In this document: piece after piece, positions 43,086 to 51,369 of the stretch | Numbering within the stretch: position 1 is the stretch's first letter | Layout of the letters: each line of letters opens with the position of its first letter | Origin: UBA10205 sp035289625 | Lineage (GTDB): Archaea > Iainarchaeota > Iainarchaeia > Iainarchaeales > Iainarchaeaceae | Assembly: GCA_035289625.1 (NCBI GenBank) | Contig: DATDWP010000002.1 | Coordinates: forward strand, 1 to 64,000 | DNA length: 64,000 bases | Reading direction: 5' to 3' | Notes under the pieces: model-generated | What the model saw: the letters and a program-made list of their open reading frames with translations, nothing else | Told to the model about the DNA's origin: nothing | Database searches by the model: none | Translations under genes and position numbers: made by a program

Positions 43086-43817
43086 TTATTTCTTGGCTTC
43101 TTTCTTTTGCTCTTTTGCAGCTTCTGCAGGTTTCTTTTCCGTGCCGGCTGCCGGGGATGCTGCGCCTTCTTCTTTCTTCTCTTCTGTGCCTGCTGCAAGT
43201 GCTCCTTCTGCTGCCTTCGCTTTTGCCTCTTCTTCCTCTTTTATTAGGTCGCGAGTCTTCTTTGGTTTTGTTCCAATGCTCTGCACGTCCTTGTGGGTTT
43301 TTGTTATTACAGAACAGGGGAATCTTGAAATTGCCATCATCAGGCAATCTGCTGCCTTTTCTTTATCAGTATCAAATACAAGAACTGAAAATACTACCTG
43401 GCCGCTTCTAACTCTTGCTGCTCTTCCGATTGTTTTTCCAAAAGCATGGCTCATCCCTTTTTGTATTCTGTCGGCGTGGGCTCCTTGTGCTTGCTTGTTT
43501 TCACGAAGGATATGGTGTGGGTAAATTCTAAGTTTTAAAAAAAAGCCTTCCTTTCCAACCCTTTTTATGAGGGTTCTGTTAATCATTAGCCTTGCGCTCT
43601 CAAGTGCATTGTCCCTTATTTGAATTCCAAGTGGTCCGCATTCTGTAATAAGGTCAACTACTGTATCAAATGGTTTTGTGCCCTCTCCCATGTTCCACTG
43701 GCGTGTCTTAAGTCCCGGCACAGCTCCGATATAGTTACGGTTGTGCACATTGACAGCATGCCTTGTATAGGGGCGGTCTTTTGTCGTATTATAACAATGT
43801 CCAGGTCGTAAACCCAT
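43086..43817 (-). CDS. rpl10e: Ribosomal protein L10e (uL16) with a long charged tail
   Basis: A 243-residue protein. Residues 1-175 are a normal archaeal L10e (RPGHCYNTTKDRPYTRHAVN, RIYPHHILRENKQAQGAHAD, RIQKGMSHAFGK). The remaining 65-70 residues are a low-complexity Ala/Lys/Glu tail absent from most relatives. It sits near the tRNA A/P sites of the large subunit. Confidence 0.93.
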   Translation of the reverse strand: MGLRPGHCYNTTKDRPYTRHAVNVHNRNYIGAVPGLKTRQWNMGEGTKPFDTVVDLITECGPLGIQIRDNALESARLMINRTLIKRVGKEGFFLKLRIYPHHILRENKQAQGAHADRIQKGMSHAFGKTIGRAARVRSGQVVFSVLVFDTDKEKAADCLMMAISRFPCSVITKTHKDVQSIGTKPKKTRDLIKEEEEAKAKAAEGALAAGTEEKKEEGAASPAAGTEKKPAEAAKEQKKEAKK

Positions 43818-43915
43818 CTAAATCAGCTCTAAAAGCCAAAAAACAGCATAATTTGAGGCTGTATTTTACTCACATATACCTATTTGCAATCCTTTAAAAA
43901 CCTAAGGTTCTCTTG

Positions 43916-44506
43916 CTATGCATAAGGATCGCCGCCGCGTGCTAGCATTGCAAGGTTATCGAATTGTTTTTTTAGGGCAACGCGCTGCTGCGGGTTAAAT
44001 GAGGAAATGAGGGTTTTTGTAAGTTCGGGGGCTTTGCGCGGGTCATATTTCGGATCGCGTGTTTGCTCTCTCATTTCAGCTAGCCAGTTTGCATAATACC
44101 TTGTCATGTCCTGGAAGTTTCGCGCCTCGCCTCGTGCAAGCGCTCCGATAAAGAGCATTCTCAATTCAAATTTTTGCAACTCCGGGAACCTTTTTGCTTC
44201 CCTTAGTTGATTTCTAATTCTTGCAACCTTTCCTTCAAAATTTAACGCCTCTTGCAGTGTAACTTTTTCTTGATTCATTATTTTTTGTATTTCGGCAATA
44301 GCGCTTTGCCGTCCGCGCATTTCAATTTGTTCGCGAAGATCTCTTCCGCGAATTTCCCTCGCTCTTTCCGAATATCTAAATTGTGGATCTGTAATTTGTG
44401 GTGGTTTTTTTTCTCTAAGATAATTAAAATTTTGAAAAGGTCTTCTTACTTGCCCTCGTTGTCGTAAAAGCATCATGTTACGGCGAAGTCCATCAATTAA
44501 ACCCAT
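43916..44506 (-). CDS. Unknown helical protein
   Basis: A 196-residue Arg-rich protein starting MGLIDGLRRNMMLLRQRGQV. It is largely helical, with REIRGRDLREQIEMRGRQSA in the middle and a C-terminal PELTKTLISSFNPQQRVALK. No family is recognised. It stands alone between L10e and a tiny + strand gene. Confidence 0.5.
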   Translation of the reverse strand: MGLIDGLRRNMMLLRQRGQVRRPFQNFNYLREKKPPQITDPQFRYSERAREIRGRDLREQIEMRGRQSAIAEIQKIMNQEKVTLQEALNFEGKVARIRNQLREAKRFPELQKFELRMLFIGALARGEARNFQDMTRYYANWLAEMREQTRDPKYDPRKAPELTKTLISSFNPQQRVALKKQFDNLAMLARGGDPYA

Positions 44507-44603
44507 GAAGTAAAAACGCTTTTAGGGTTTATAACAGTAGCCTTTATATAGGGGTTCAATTCTTTACTACCTAACGATTTATCCCTGTAAAAGAGGTGAA
44601 AAA

Positions 44604-44717
44604 ATGAGTCTTAATTTAAAAAAAGTAGGGCAGATGCTAGAGCGCATAGGCTTGAAGCTCGAAAGGGCGGCAAAACCCCGTAAAAAGAAATCCAAGAAGA
44701 AAAAATCCAGAAGGTAA
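44604..44717 (+). CDS. 37-residue Lys/Arg-tailed peptide
   Basis: ATG 44604 follows GAGGTG by seven bases. The product is MSLNLKKVGQMLERIGLKLE, then an AAKPRKKKSKKKKSRR tail. An amphipathic helix plus basic tail suggests RNA or DNA binding. The good ribosome site and usual codons support expression. No family is recognised. Confidence 0.55.
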   Translation: MSLNLKKVGQMLERIGLKLERAAKPRKKKSKKKKSRR

Positions 44718-44830
44718 TTTTGTTTGCCGCTTCTTTTTGGAGCGGCATTGCTAATTTTAAAAAGTTGGAAAATATATTTTTGAATAAATTTTTTCAAAAG
44801 ATTTATTTACTTGCACATAGTATTGTTCTC

Positions 44831-45451
44831 ATGCCTTCTCAAAAAAGAAGACGTTTTCAAATAAGGCAGAGAAGAAAGAGGACTGCTAAATTTCAGACAC
44901 GGCAAAAATTTGCAAGAGAGGCAGGCCGAGATCTTACTGCTATTGAAAACCAAAGGGTTGATTTGGCGATAAGAGGCGGTAGAGTTGGTAATTGGAAAAG
45001 GAGATTGGATGAAATAAATGATGATCATAATACTGATTTTAAAGTTGAAATAGCTAATCTTCAGAAACGTTTTCCTCATGGTGATGTCGAAGTTCTTAAT
45101 GAAGCTTGCGGCCAGAGTTCATTTGCTTCAGAACTTTCAGGTCAAGAAATACGCATTACTAATTCAGATCTTTTCCCTCGATCTTCTCAGCCAAATTTTC
45201 ACCAAGTATCAGTGCACGATCTTGTAGAACATTTTGGTAAAAACAGATTCCACTTGGTGGTTTCAACACGCGGTGGCGCTGATTGGGGCGGGGATGCTAG
45301 GAGTGCTGTTTCAAATATTTATGGTGTTTTAAAGCCCGGAGGAATAGCTTTCATAAGTTGGACTCTTTCTAACGATCATTTACTGGAAATTGCCACTAAG
45401 TTGGGGATTAGTTGTAGAGAAGCAGGTCGTGGAATAAAAATTTGGAAGTAA
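44831..45451 (+). CDS. Methyltransferase-like protein with a basic N-terminus
   Basis: A 206-residue protein. The N-terminal 40 residues are strongly basic (MPSQKRRRFQIRQRRKRTAK). VEVLNEACGQSSFASEL would be a degenerate SAM motif I. FHLVVSTRGGADWGG and YGVLKPGGIAFISW fit later methyltransferase strands. It may be inactive. A less degenerate protein with a similar layout is at 11913-12662. Confidence 0.5.
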   Translation: MPSQKRRRFQIRQRRKRTAKFQTRQKFAREAGRDLTAIENQRVDLAIRGGRVGNWKRRLDEINDDHNTDFKVEIANLQKRFPHGDVEVLNEACGQSSFASELSGQEIRITNSDLFPRSSQPNFHQVSVHDLVEHFGKNRFHLVVSTRGGADWGGDARSAVSNIYGVLKPGGIAFISWTLSNDHLLEIATKLGISCREAGRGIKIWK

Positions 45452-45496
45452 ATTTAGTAGTGCGCCTTTTTATTTTAAAGTTGTTTTATATAATTC

Positions 45497-45931
45497 ATGA
45501 AGTTTCGTTCAATGAAGAGTTCTGACATAAAAAAAGTGTTTTCTGTAGGGAAATCAGAGTTTGGGAAAGTTTCAGAGTACTCGTGGGATTGGAGCATTTC
45601 AAAAATAAGGCAGTTTTTACGCCCTTCTTTTGGGGTTGCAATTGTGTGCTCTGAAGGGAAGGAGATTTTAGGGTTTGCCCTTGCAGAGAAGAAATATTCT
45701 TCCCAAAAGCCTGCTGTTGCATGGCTAAATTATGTATTTGTAAAATCAGGCGCCCGACATAGGCATATCGGTTCAAAACTTGTTGAAGAAATAATTTTGA
45801 GGCTTAAAAAAGGCGGGAAAAAAGATTTGATTACAGATGTATATGCAAACAATAAGAGTTCGTTAAAATTTTTCAAATCCAATAACTTTGTGATAAGTGA
45901 GAAGTGGTTTATACTTTCAAGAAAGATTTGA
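45497..45931 (+). CDS. GNAT-family N-acetyltransferase
   Basis: A 144-residue GNAT enzyme. The acetyl-CoA loop is ARHRHIGSKLVEEII. VAWLNYVFVKSG is the preceding strand, and VYANNKSSLKFFKSNNF is motif B. The substrate is unknown. It stands alone, about 27 bases after a TATATAA box. Confidence 0.78.
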   Translation: MKFRSMKSSDIKKVFSVGKSEFGKVSEYSWDWSISKIRQFLRPSFGVAIVCSEGKEILGFALAEKKYSSQKPAVAWLNYVFVKSGARHRHIGSKLVEEIILRLKKGGKKDLITDVYANNKSSLKFFKSNNFVISEKWFILSRKI

Positions 45932-45984
45932 AAAAATGAGCGGGGGAGAGTTTCTCTCCCAGGATTTGTTAGGTTTGTATTATT

Positions 45985-46329
45985 TTATTGCACTATTACA
46001 GTTCCTCTCATTTCAGGGTGTATTGCGCAGTGGTATGTGTATGTGCCTTTTTGCAAGAAGGCATGGGTGTATGTTTCACCTCTTGCAAGTGAATTGGACG
46101 CAAGTTCGTTTCCTGAATCAGACGTCACTGTATGCGGCTCGTTGTCCATATTGGTCCAGCGCACAGAGTCGCCCTGCCTTATTGTAACACTTGCTGGATT
46201 GAAGTCGTCTGAACCAAGAAGGCCTCCGTCTTCAATTCCTACTGTATGTGTTTGTGCCTGCGCGCAGCCGCTAACAACCACTGCAAGCCCTATGAGCGCC
46301 AAGATGCCGAATTCTTGAAGATTCCTCAT
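45985..46329 (-). CDS. Cupredoxin lipoprotein (plastocyanin-like)
   Basis: A 114-residue protein with a lipobox VVVSGC (Cys about residue 22) and a type I copper domain. The copper ligands are His in NEPHTVT, then Cys, His and Met in YHCAIHPEM. It probably shuttles electrons or binds copper at the outer face of the membrane. Confidence 0.85.
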   Translation of the reverse strand: MRNLQEFGILALIGLAVVVSGCAQAQTHTVGIEDGGLLGSDDFNPASVTIRQGDSVRWTNMDNEPHTVTSDSGNELASNSLARGETYTHAFLQKGTYTYHCAIHPEMRGTVIVQ

Positions 46330-46433
46330 TTTATCACCTTATACTACTTCGCCATTAAAGGTGTATAAATATTTGGGTTGGATATTTAGGTAAAGTAGTT
46401 CTGATTTATAAGCAGCAAAATCTTTAGTTGCGT

Positions 46434-46733
46434 TTATTCAATATCAATTTTTACCCACCCGCCAATATTGTCCGTATTAACTGCTGTGGCTAATTCTTCT
46501 TTTGGTACTATTTTGATTAACCTATATCTATTGGTGTATATAACATATTGCCCGGCTTTTCCATTCAATACTCCGCTTCTTTTAAGGTCTGACATTAATT
46601 GGTTTGGATTTCCTGGAATATTTCTTGCCCTTCTCGGTGTTACTAACCGAGTTTTTCCTTCTATAGTAGCACGGACAAGATTTTTCCTAACTTTTTTAGG
46701 TCCGCCTGGGAATTTTCTAACAATTCGTTTCAT
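46434..46733 (-). CDS. Unknown small basic protein
   Basis: A 99-residue protein starting MKRIVRKFPGGPKKVRKNLV. It has NPNQLMSDLKRSGVLNGKAG and a beta-like YVIYTNRYRLIKIVPKEEL segment. No family is recognised. It stands alone, with a spaced promoter-like TATA about 30 bases upstream of the start. Confidence 0.45.
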   Translation of the reverse strand: MKRIVRKFPGGPKKVRKNLVRATIEGKTRLVTPRRARNIPGNPNQLMSDLKRSGVLNGKAGQYVIYTNRYRLIKIVPKEELATAVNTDNIGGWVKIDIE

Positions 46734-46867
46734 GTAATTCAGTACAGTAATGGATCTTGAAAATATAAAGGTTGCTTTTTGTCAATAACATTAGTGGGAT
46801 AGGGCAAGAACTCTAGGCAAACTAGTTAATATTCACATTTAAAGATTTTGGGGGCTAGTTCTATTAT

Positions 46868-47437
46868 ATGAGAAAACTAAAGCTCCAAATGCAATTAACC
46901 GCAAATGGTTTTGTTGCAGGCCCAGCTGGAGAATTGGATTGGATGCTCTGGGATTGGGATGATGAACTAAAACAATATGTTACTGGGCTCACAGATTCTG
47001 TTGGTACAATTCTTCTTGGCAGGAAGATGACTGATGGGTTTGTGAATCACTGGGCAAATGTTGCTAGTAAACCGGATAATCCCGAATTTTCCTATGGCAA
47101 AAAATTTACGGATATGCCAAAGGTTGTCTTTACAAAAACTCTCGCACAATCAAAATGGCCAAACACTATAGTTGCAAACGGTAATCTGAATGATGAAGTT
47201 TTAAATCTAAAAAAACAAAAAGGAAAAGACCTCATGGTATATGGCGGAGCTGGATTTGTTTCAAGTTTAATAAAAGAAAATTTAATTGATGAGTATTATT
47301 TATTTGTAAATCCTGTGGCAATTAAAGAAGGGTTGACAATTTTTAGCAATATAACCAATAAATTCCAATTAAACCTAGTGGATGCAAAAAAGTTTAATTG
47401 CGGGATTGTGCTGCTCCGTTACAAGCCGGCAGAATGA
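46868..47437 (+). CDS. Dihydrofolate reductase/RibD C-domain-like reductase
   Basis: A 189-residue protein of the RibD-C/YyaP family. KLQMQLTANGFVAGPAGELD, GTILLGRKMTDGF and LMVYGGAGFVSSLIKENLID follow the NADPH-binding fold. Relatives are common in bacteria, and their substrate is usually unassigned. It may have been acquired from bacteria. Confidence 0.8.
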   Translation: MRKLKLQMQLTANGFVAGPAGELDWMLWDWDDELKQYVTGLTDSVGTILLGRKMTDGFVNHWANVASKPDNPEFSYGKKFTDMPKVVFTKTLAQSKWPNTIVANGNLNDEVLNLKKQKGKDLMVYGGAGFVSSLIKENLIDEYYLFVNPVAIKEGLTIFSNITNKFQLNLVDAKKFNCGIVLLRYKPAE

Positions 47438-47538
47438 ATAAATTAAACTAAAATTAATTGGGTTTTTGATTATAATTTGGGGGAGGGGATAGCATCAGAC
47501 TTGTGATTCCCATCTTGTAATTATATTCTTTCCCGCTT

Positions 47539-47802
47539 TTAGAATGCTATTCCAAGTAAACTCAGCAGTATCACTAGTGCAATCCCGGCAATTCCGCCAA
47601 AGACAACTATTAGAATGCTCCAGATGTTGATTGTTACATTGATGAACGGCAAAAAATTGAGTATTATAAGTATTGCTATCCCAATTGCGCTGTTTATCAA
47701 GAGCCAAACAATTGATTTGCCCATTTTAAGCGCGATAAAAATCAGCGCCAATACCAAAAGCACTGTAAGTGCAGGCCCTAGATATGGTATAGTTTCAATC
47801 AT
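47539..47802 (-). CDS. BofA-like small membrane protein
   Basis: An 87-residue protein with three hydrophobic segments. LLINSAIGIAILIILNFLPF and NIWSILIVVFGGIAGI match the BofA family (membrane proteins first known in Bacillus sporulation). The start at 47802 (MIETIPYLG) is chosen by family pattern. It is the last gene of the stress-like cluster. Confidence 0.7.
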   Translation of the reverse strand: MIETIPYLGPALTVLLVLALIFIALKMGKSIVWLLINSAIGIAILIILNFLPFINVTINIWSILIVVFGGIAGIALVILLSLLGIAF

Positions 47803-47806
47803 TTTT

Positions 47807-48019
47807 TCACATCTCCCGTGGATTAATTTCCTCTTTGCCAAGGCCTACTGTCTCGTGGTGGAAGTTTACTGAGTTAGCTGTTGCTTCTTCTTTTGAAATT
47901 TCAATCCAGAGTTTTGCTTTCACTTTCTCTTCTCCGGTTTCCCTTGAAACGTAGTGCGATATGCCTTGCATGTCGCGGTAAAAACCCGCAGCGCCGTAAG
48001 AAATTTCGTGTTCATCCAT
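47807..48019 (-). CDS. Unknown 70-residue protein
   Basis: Starts MDEHEISYGAAGFYRDMQ at 48019; AGGTGA lies upstream. It ends VGLGKEEINPREM. It is acidic, with mixed helix and strand. No family is recognised. It lies between two membrane-protein genes with gaps of only 4-5 bases. Confidence 0.5.
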   Translation of the reverse strand: MDEHEISYGAAGFYRDMQGISHYVSRETGEEKVKAKLWIEISKEEATANSVNFHHETVGLGKEEINPREM

Positions 48020-48024
48020 TCCAT

Positions 48025-48378
48025 TCACCTTCTATCATCTGCCATTTGCTCAATCCATTGGCGCTCTTGCTGATTTTGTGGTTGCGCTAATGGCTGTGAT
48101 TGTCCATTATACTGCCAGGCCTGTGGCCCCCATTGGAACTGTCCGCGTGACCCTGATTGCGAGTTCCAAAAATTAATGTTAAGTGGTCTGTTATTTAGGA
48201 AAAGGTATCCGCCAAGCAGTATTACTAATCCTGAAATTATAAGGTCAATTGGCTGGCTCTGGCGAGTTAGTGAGGAGATGAGTATTGCCGCTCCGCCAAG
48301 AAGTGTCACTATCCCTATTTGTCTTGATATCCAAGGGAAAAAAGATTGCTTTGTCTGAGTTACTATATAGTCTATCAT
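48025..48378 (-). CDS. Two-helix membrane protein with Gln-rich tail
   Basis: A 117-residue protein with hydrophobic segments at about 20-40 and 48-62 (IGIVTLLGGAAILISSL, LIISGLVILLGGYLFL). A Gln/Trp/Pro-rich tail follows (QSQPLAQPQNQQERQW). GGAGG lies before ATG 48378. No family is recognised. Confidence 0.55.
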   Translation of the reverse strand: MIDYIVTQTKQSFFPWISRQIGIVTLLGGAAILISSLTRQSQPIDLIISGLVILLGGYLFLNNRPLNINFWNSQSGSRGQFQWGPQAWQYNGQSQPLAQPQNQQERQWIEQMADDRR

Positions 48379-48454
48379 GTTCTGTTCCTCCTTCCCGGCC
48401 AACGTTTAGATGGCCCTCTTTCAATTCTGTTTATGGTTTATGTAAAATTTCCTC

Positions 48455-48778
48455 TCATTTGCCTGCTGGCTTTGAAGTGATTGCCAAATAAATGCTAGCG
48501 GACAGAAGCAGAATAAATCCTATAAGGATAAATCCAAATCCGGCTGTTGCAATTAGTGATTCGGCCCATTTGGCTAAGCCAAGCCCGAACAATAGCGTCC
48601 CTGTAAAAAATACAGAGCCTAAAACTGCGGTTCTAATTATAACTGGCATTGCGCGGTTGATTCCATTTTCCACTCCGCCTGCAATAGTTAAGGAGAGGAT
48701 TTCTTTGAGCGCGCCTGCTTGTAAGACCGCGCTCCCAAACCCTTTCATGAAATTTCCTATGATGGTGTTAAGGTTCAT
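48455..48778 (-). CDS. Small two-helix membrane protein
   Basis: A 107-residue protein. Hydrophobic segments lie at about 50-70 and 78-100 (AVLGSVFFTGTLLFGLGLA, GFGFILIGFILLLSASIYLA), after an amphipathic N-terminal part. No family is recognised. It is part of the same leftward run of genes. Confidence 0.55.
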   Translation of the reverse strand: MNLNTIIGNFMKGFGSAVLQAGALKEILSLTIAGGVENGINRAMPVIIRTAVLGSVFFTGTLLFGLGLAKWAESLIATAGFGFILIGFILLLSASIYLAITSKPAGK

Positions 48779-48782
48779 TTTA

Positions 48783-49016
48783 TCACTTTTTTGAAATCAG
48801 TGACCCTAGCACGATTCCACCGACAAATGCTCCCAGCACGAATTCAAACGGATGCTCGCTTACCGCGTGTTCGATCATCGATTGTTTTTTTGATATGTAT
48901 TTATGGGCTTCATTTATGTTAGAATCAAGATGCCTATGTGCCTCATGGATGCTCGAATTAATATTGTCCTCAAAATCCTTATCAAGGATTCTTCCTTCAT
49001 TCATTTTTGCTGTCAT
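48783..49016 (-). CDS. DUF883/ElaB-YqjD-like membrane-anchored protein
   Basis: A 77-residue protein with a helical region (EDNINSSIHEAHRHLDSNI) and a C-terminal glycine-rich anchor (FVLGAFVGGIVLGSLISKK), as in ElaB/YqjD proteins that tether ribosomes in E. coli under stress. GGAGGTG lies before ATG 49016, so the upstream TTG is not used. Confidence 0.65.
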   Translation of the reverse strand: MTAKMNEGRILDKDFEDNINSSIHEAHRHLDSNINEAHKYISKKQSMIEHAVSEHPFEFVLGAFVGGIVLGSLISKK

Positions 49017-49068
49017 TTTCAAACACCTCCGTGTTTTGATGTATTTTATTTATTTGGCCCGCGGCAGC

Positions 49069-49230
49069 TTATCTGCCTGTGGCGATATTTCTTCCCTGGC
49101 TTAATCTGTAGACTATTATAATCAATGCAATGACCAGAAGTATGTGGATTAAGTTTCCGCCAATTGAACCTATAAGTCCAAACGCCCACAGGATTACTAA
49201 AATCACTACTACTGTTAGAATTGTATCCAT
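49069..49230 (-). CDS. Lmo0937-family small membrane protein
   Basis: A 53-residue protein with TILTVVVILVILWAFGLIGS and HILLVIALIIIVYRL, the pattern of the Lmo0937 family (common in bacteria). GAGGTG precedes ATG 49230; the longer frame is ignored. Confidence 0.75.
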   Translation of the reverse strand: MDTILTVVVILVILWAFGLIGSIGGNLIHILLVIALIIIVYRLSQGRNIATGR

Positions 49231-49372
49231 TTTTTTCACCTCAACTATTTTTTTTACTTTTTTTGGCAGGAAAAGGTTGGGCAACGTTGACCTTAACCCA
49301 AAATTCTTTTCTGCCCTATTTTAGCTGTCTGCGCCTTTGGGAGTAAGGGGGCACTATCCCGTTGCCAATTTT

Positions 49373-49858
49373 CTATTTTGCCCTGCCGCCAACTTTCACG
49401 GCATTTTGATCTACTAATATGTTTAGCATGATGCTCTCGCCCACGCCCTTCACATCCGATTTTGAGAACACTGCATCATTTTTGAGTATTCCGGTTCCAA
49501 CAACGATTGCTGAAACATTGTTGGTGTGAGCTTCGGTCCTCACTTCCTTTACTGTCCCCACTTCTTTTCCGCTCGAGTCAAATACTTTGAGTCCCTTGTA
49601 ATCTGATACCGGACTCATGTTGAGTACTGCTCCGTCTTCGGAGAGCGATGAGATGTATTTTTTCCCGATGAATGTGTCCATCCCGAAAAATCCGCGGTCG
49701 ATTTCAATGCCGTCCAAATCCATTGTTTTGGGATCGAGTCTTATTTCCTGGATTGTGCCAATCTCTTTCCCGTTAGATGCGCGAACCTTTTTTCCTTTCA
49801 GTTCGTGGGCCTTGACACCCGAATCATACTCTTTGTTCATTTGTCTAATTTCCTGCAT
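49373..49858 (-). CDS. Tandem PRC-barrel protein
   Basis: A 161-residue protein with two PRC-barrel domains: GKKVRASNGKEIGTIQEIRL (about 20-75) and GLKVFDSSGKEVGTVKEVRT (about 88-160). GAGGTG precedes ATG. PRC-barrels bind RNA or protein partners in photosynthesis, ribosome maturation and stress. It heads the leftward cluster. Confidence 0.8.
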   Translation of the reverse strand: MQEIRQMNKEYDSGVKAHELKGKKVRASNGKEIGTIQEIRLDPKTMDLDGIEIDRGFFGMDTFIGKKYISSLSEDGAVLNMSPVSDYKGLKVFDSSGKEVGTVKEVRTEAHTNNVSAIVVGTGILKNDAVFSKSDVKGVGESIMLNILVDQNAVKVGGRAK

Positions 49859-49988
49859 GATTTCACCTCGTGATAATGCTGGTCTGTTTTAACCACGGCA
49901 AAAAAATTCGATTTTGTATGGATGATATAGCCAAAAATTGGTTTCTCCATATCTTGTTTGTCGTTGTTGTCATACCTATTAGATACCT

Positions 49989-50014
49989 ATCACCCTATAA
50001 GGTGATCGTACGAT
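49989..50014. promoter_or_regulatory. Palindromic operator-like site
   Basis: ATCACC...GGTGAT (49989-50006, six-base spacer) is directly joined to the palindrome ATCGTACGAT (50005-50014). They lie in the 245-bp gap between the leftward PRC-barrel cluster and the rightward genes, a place suited to a shared regulator. Confidence 0.4.
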
Positions 50015-50103
50015 GTGGTAGTATAGGGGCTGTATTGATTTGGCAGAATATGGTTCTAAATGGCTTTAATGAAATTATTGGGCTTTAAGCGGAGGAATGA
50101 AAA

Positions 50104-50223
50104 ATGGCAAAGAAAACACGCGGGACAAGAATGAGTCAGGCAAAAGGCCGCGCTGCCAAAAGAAAGGGCGGCAAGGGAAAAATCCGTTCAAGGGCAGTCG
50201 GAAAGAAGATAATGCGCACATAA
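50104..50223 (+). CDS. 39-residue highly basic peptide
   Basis: GGAGG lies nine bases before ATG 50104. The product starts MAKKTRGTRMSQAKGRAAKR and ends RSRAVGKKIMRT. About 40 percent of residues are Lys or Arg, with many Gly and Ala, as in small nucleoid or ribosome-associated proteins. No family is recognised. Confidence 0.6.
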   Translation: MAKKTRGTRMSQAKGRAAKRKGGKGKIRSRAVGKKIMRT

Positions 50224-50318
50224 AAACATCTGGAGATGCAACAAAAGATACTATCGAAAACCCGGGCACATTTCACCCTGTGCCTTATGGGTTTTGGTAG
50301 TTTGAGGATTTTTATTTT

Positions 50319-51347
50319 ATGTTACGGAACAATCAAAACCAGCTCAAAGGCTACTTGTTTTGGGCTGTCATTCTCGGGCTTATTGCCCTTGCATCTTTTA
50401 TCGTGCTCCCGTTCATGAGCGCAATTCTTTCAGCTTATCTTCTAGCGTACATGGCAAGGCCGCTTTTTCTCAAATTGATTCCGCGGTTTGGCCAAAACCT
50501 TGCAGGGGTCATCTGCGTATTTGTAGCAATCATTCTTGTAATAGTGCCGGCAGGTTTTGTTGTAATCCAAATAGTTAATGAGTCGGGTGATTTTATGAGC
50601 AAGCAAAATATCACCCACTATATCGGCCTGGTTGCAGATCACCCGCTTCTCAAGGGGTTTAATTTGAATTCTGCCACCTTGCAAACCCAGTTCAACCAGA
50701 TCGTTGCAGACACCACCATTTCCACTTTATCGTCACTGCCGGCTATTGCTGTAGGACTTTTCATCACTCTTATTGGAATGTATTACATACTCTGCAGTTG
50801 GGTAATTTTATCAGATCAGCTAAAAAAACACATTCCTTTCAAGAACAAGGAACGCATTGTCCGCGAGCTTGATAAAACCGCGAAGGCAATTTTATATGTA
50901 ACACTTGCAATGGCAGTCATGGAATTTGTTATTTCATATATCGGTTTCACAATTTCAGGGGTGGAAGCGAGCCTTATTATGGCTGCAGTCATTTTTGTGT
51001 TCGCCTTCATCCCGAGCATTGGGCCAATTCTTGTCTGGGCGCCACTTACAATTTATTATATTGCAAACCAGCAATATCAAATCGCCGCCGGGGTTATAAT
51101 TACCGGGCTCATCCTAACCGTAGTAATTGAGCAGATCCTTTATGCCAAATGGATCGGGGATCGCACGCGCATCCATCCTTTTGTGATGGTGTTAGGGGTC
51201 ATTGGAGGAATAACTGTATTCGGAATTTTCGGGTTCATATTCGGGCCGCTTATACTTGCAAGCGCAATGGGTGTAGTAAAAGGCGCTATGGAGCAGGATG
51301 AATTGAGCACCGGGCCCGTTGCCCAACAATTAAGTAATAATGTGTAA
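50319..51347 (+). CDS. AI-2E/PerM-family transporter
   Basis: A 342-residue membrane protein with about seven to eight helices. ILGLIALASFIVLPFMSAIL and LAYMARPLFLKLIPRFGQNL open it. FAFIPSIGPILVWAPLTIYY and GDRTRIHPFVMVLGVIGGIT are signature segments. Relatives export small molecules or act in Na+/H+ exchange. It follows the stress-like cluster, divergent from it. Confidence 0.85.
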   Translation: MLRNNQNQLKGYLFWAVILGLIALASFIVLPFMSAILSAYLLAYMARPLFLKLIPRFGQNLAGVICVFVAIILVIVPAGFVVIQIVNESGDFMSKQNITHYIGLVADHPLLKGFNLNSATLQTQFNQIVADTTISTLSSLPAIAVGLFITLIGMYYILCSWVILSDQLKKHIPFKNKERIVRELDKTAKAILYVTLAMAVMEFVISYIGFTISGVEASLIMAAVIFVFAFIPSIGPILVWAPLTIYYIANQQYQIAAGVIITGLILTVVIEQILYAKWIGDRTRIHPFVMVLGVIGGITVFGIFGFIFGPLILASAMGVVKGAMEQDELSTGPVAQQLSNNV

Positions 51348-51369
51348 GAAACTAATTAGGTGAATCCAA

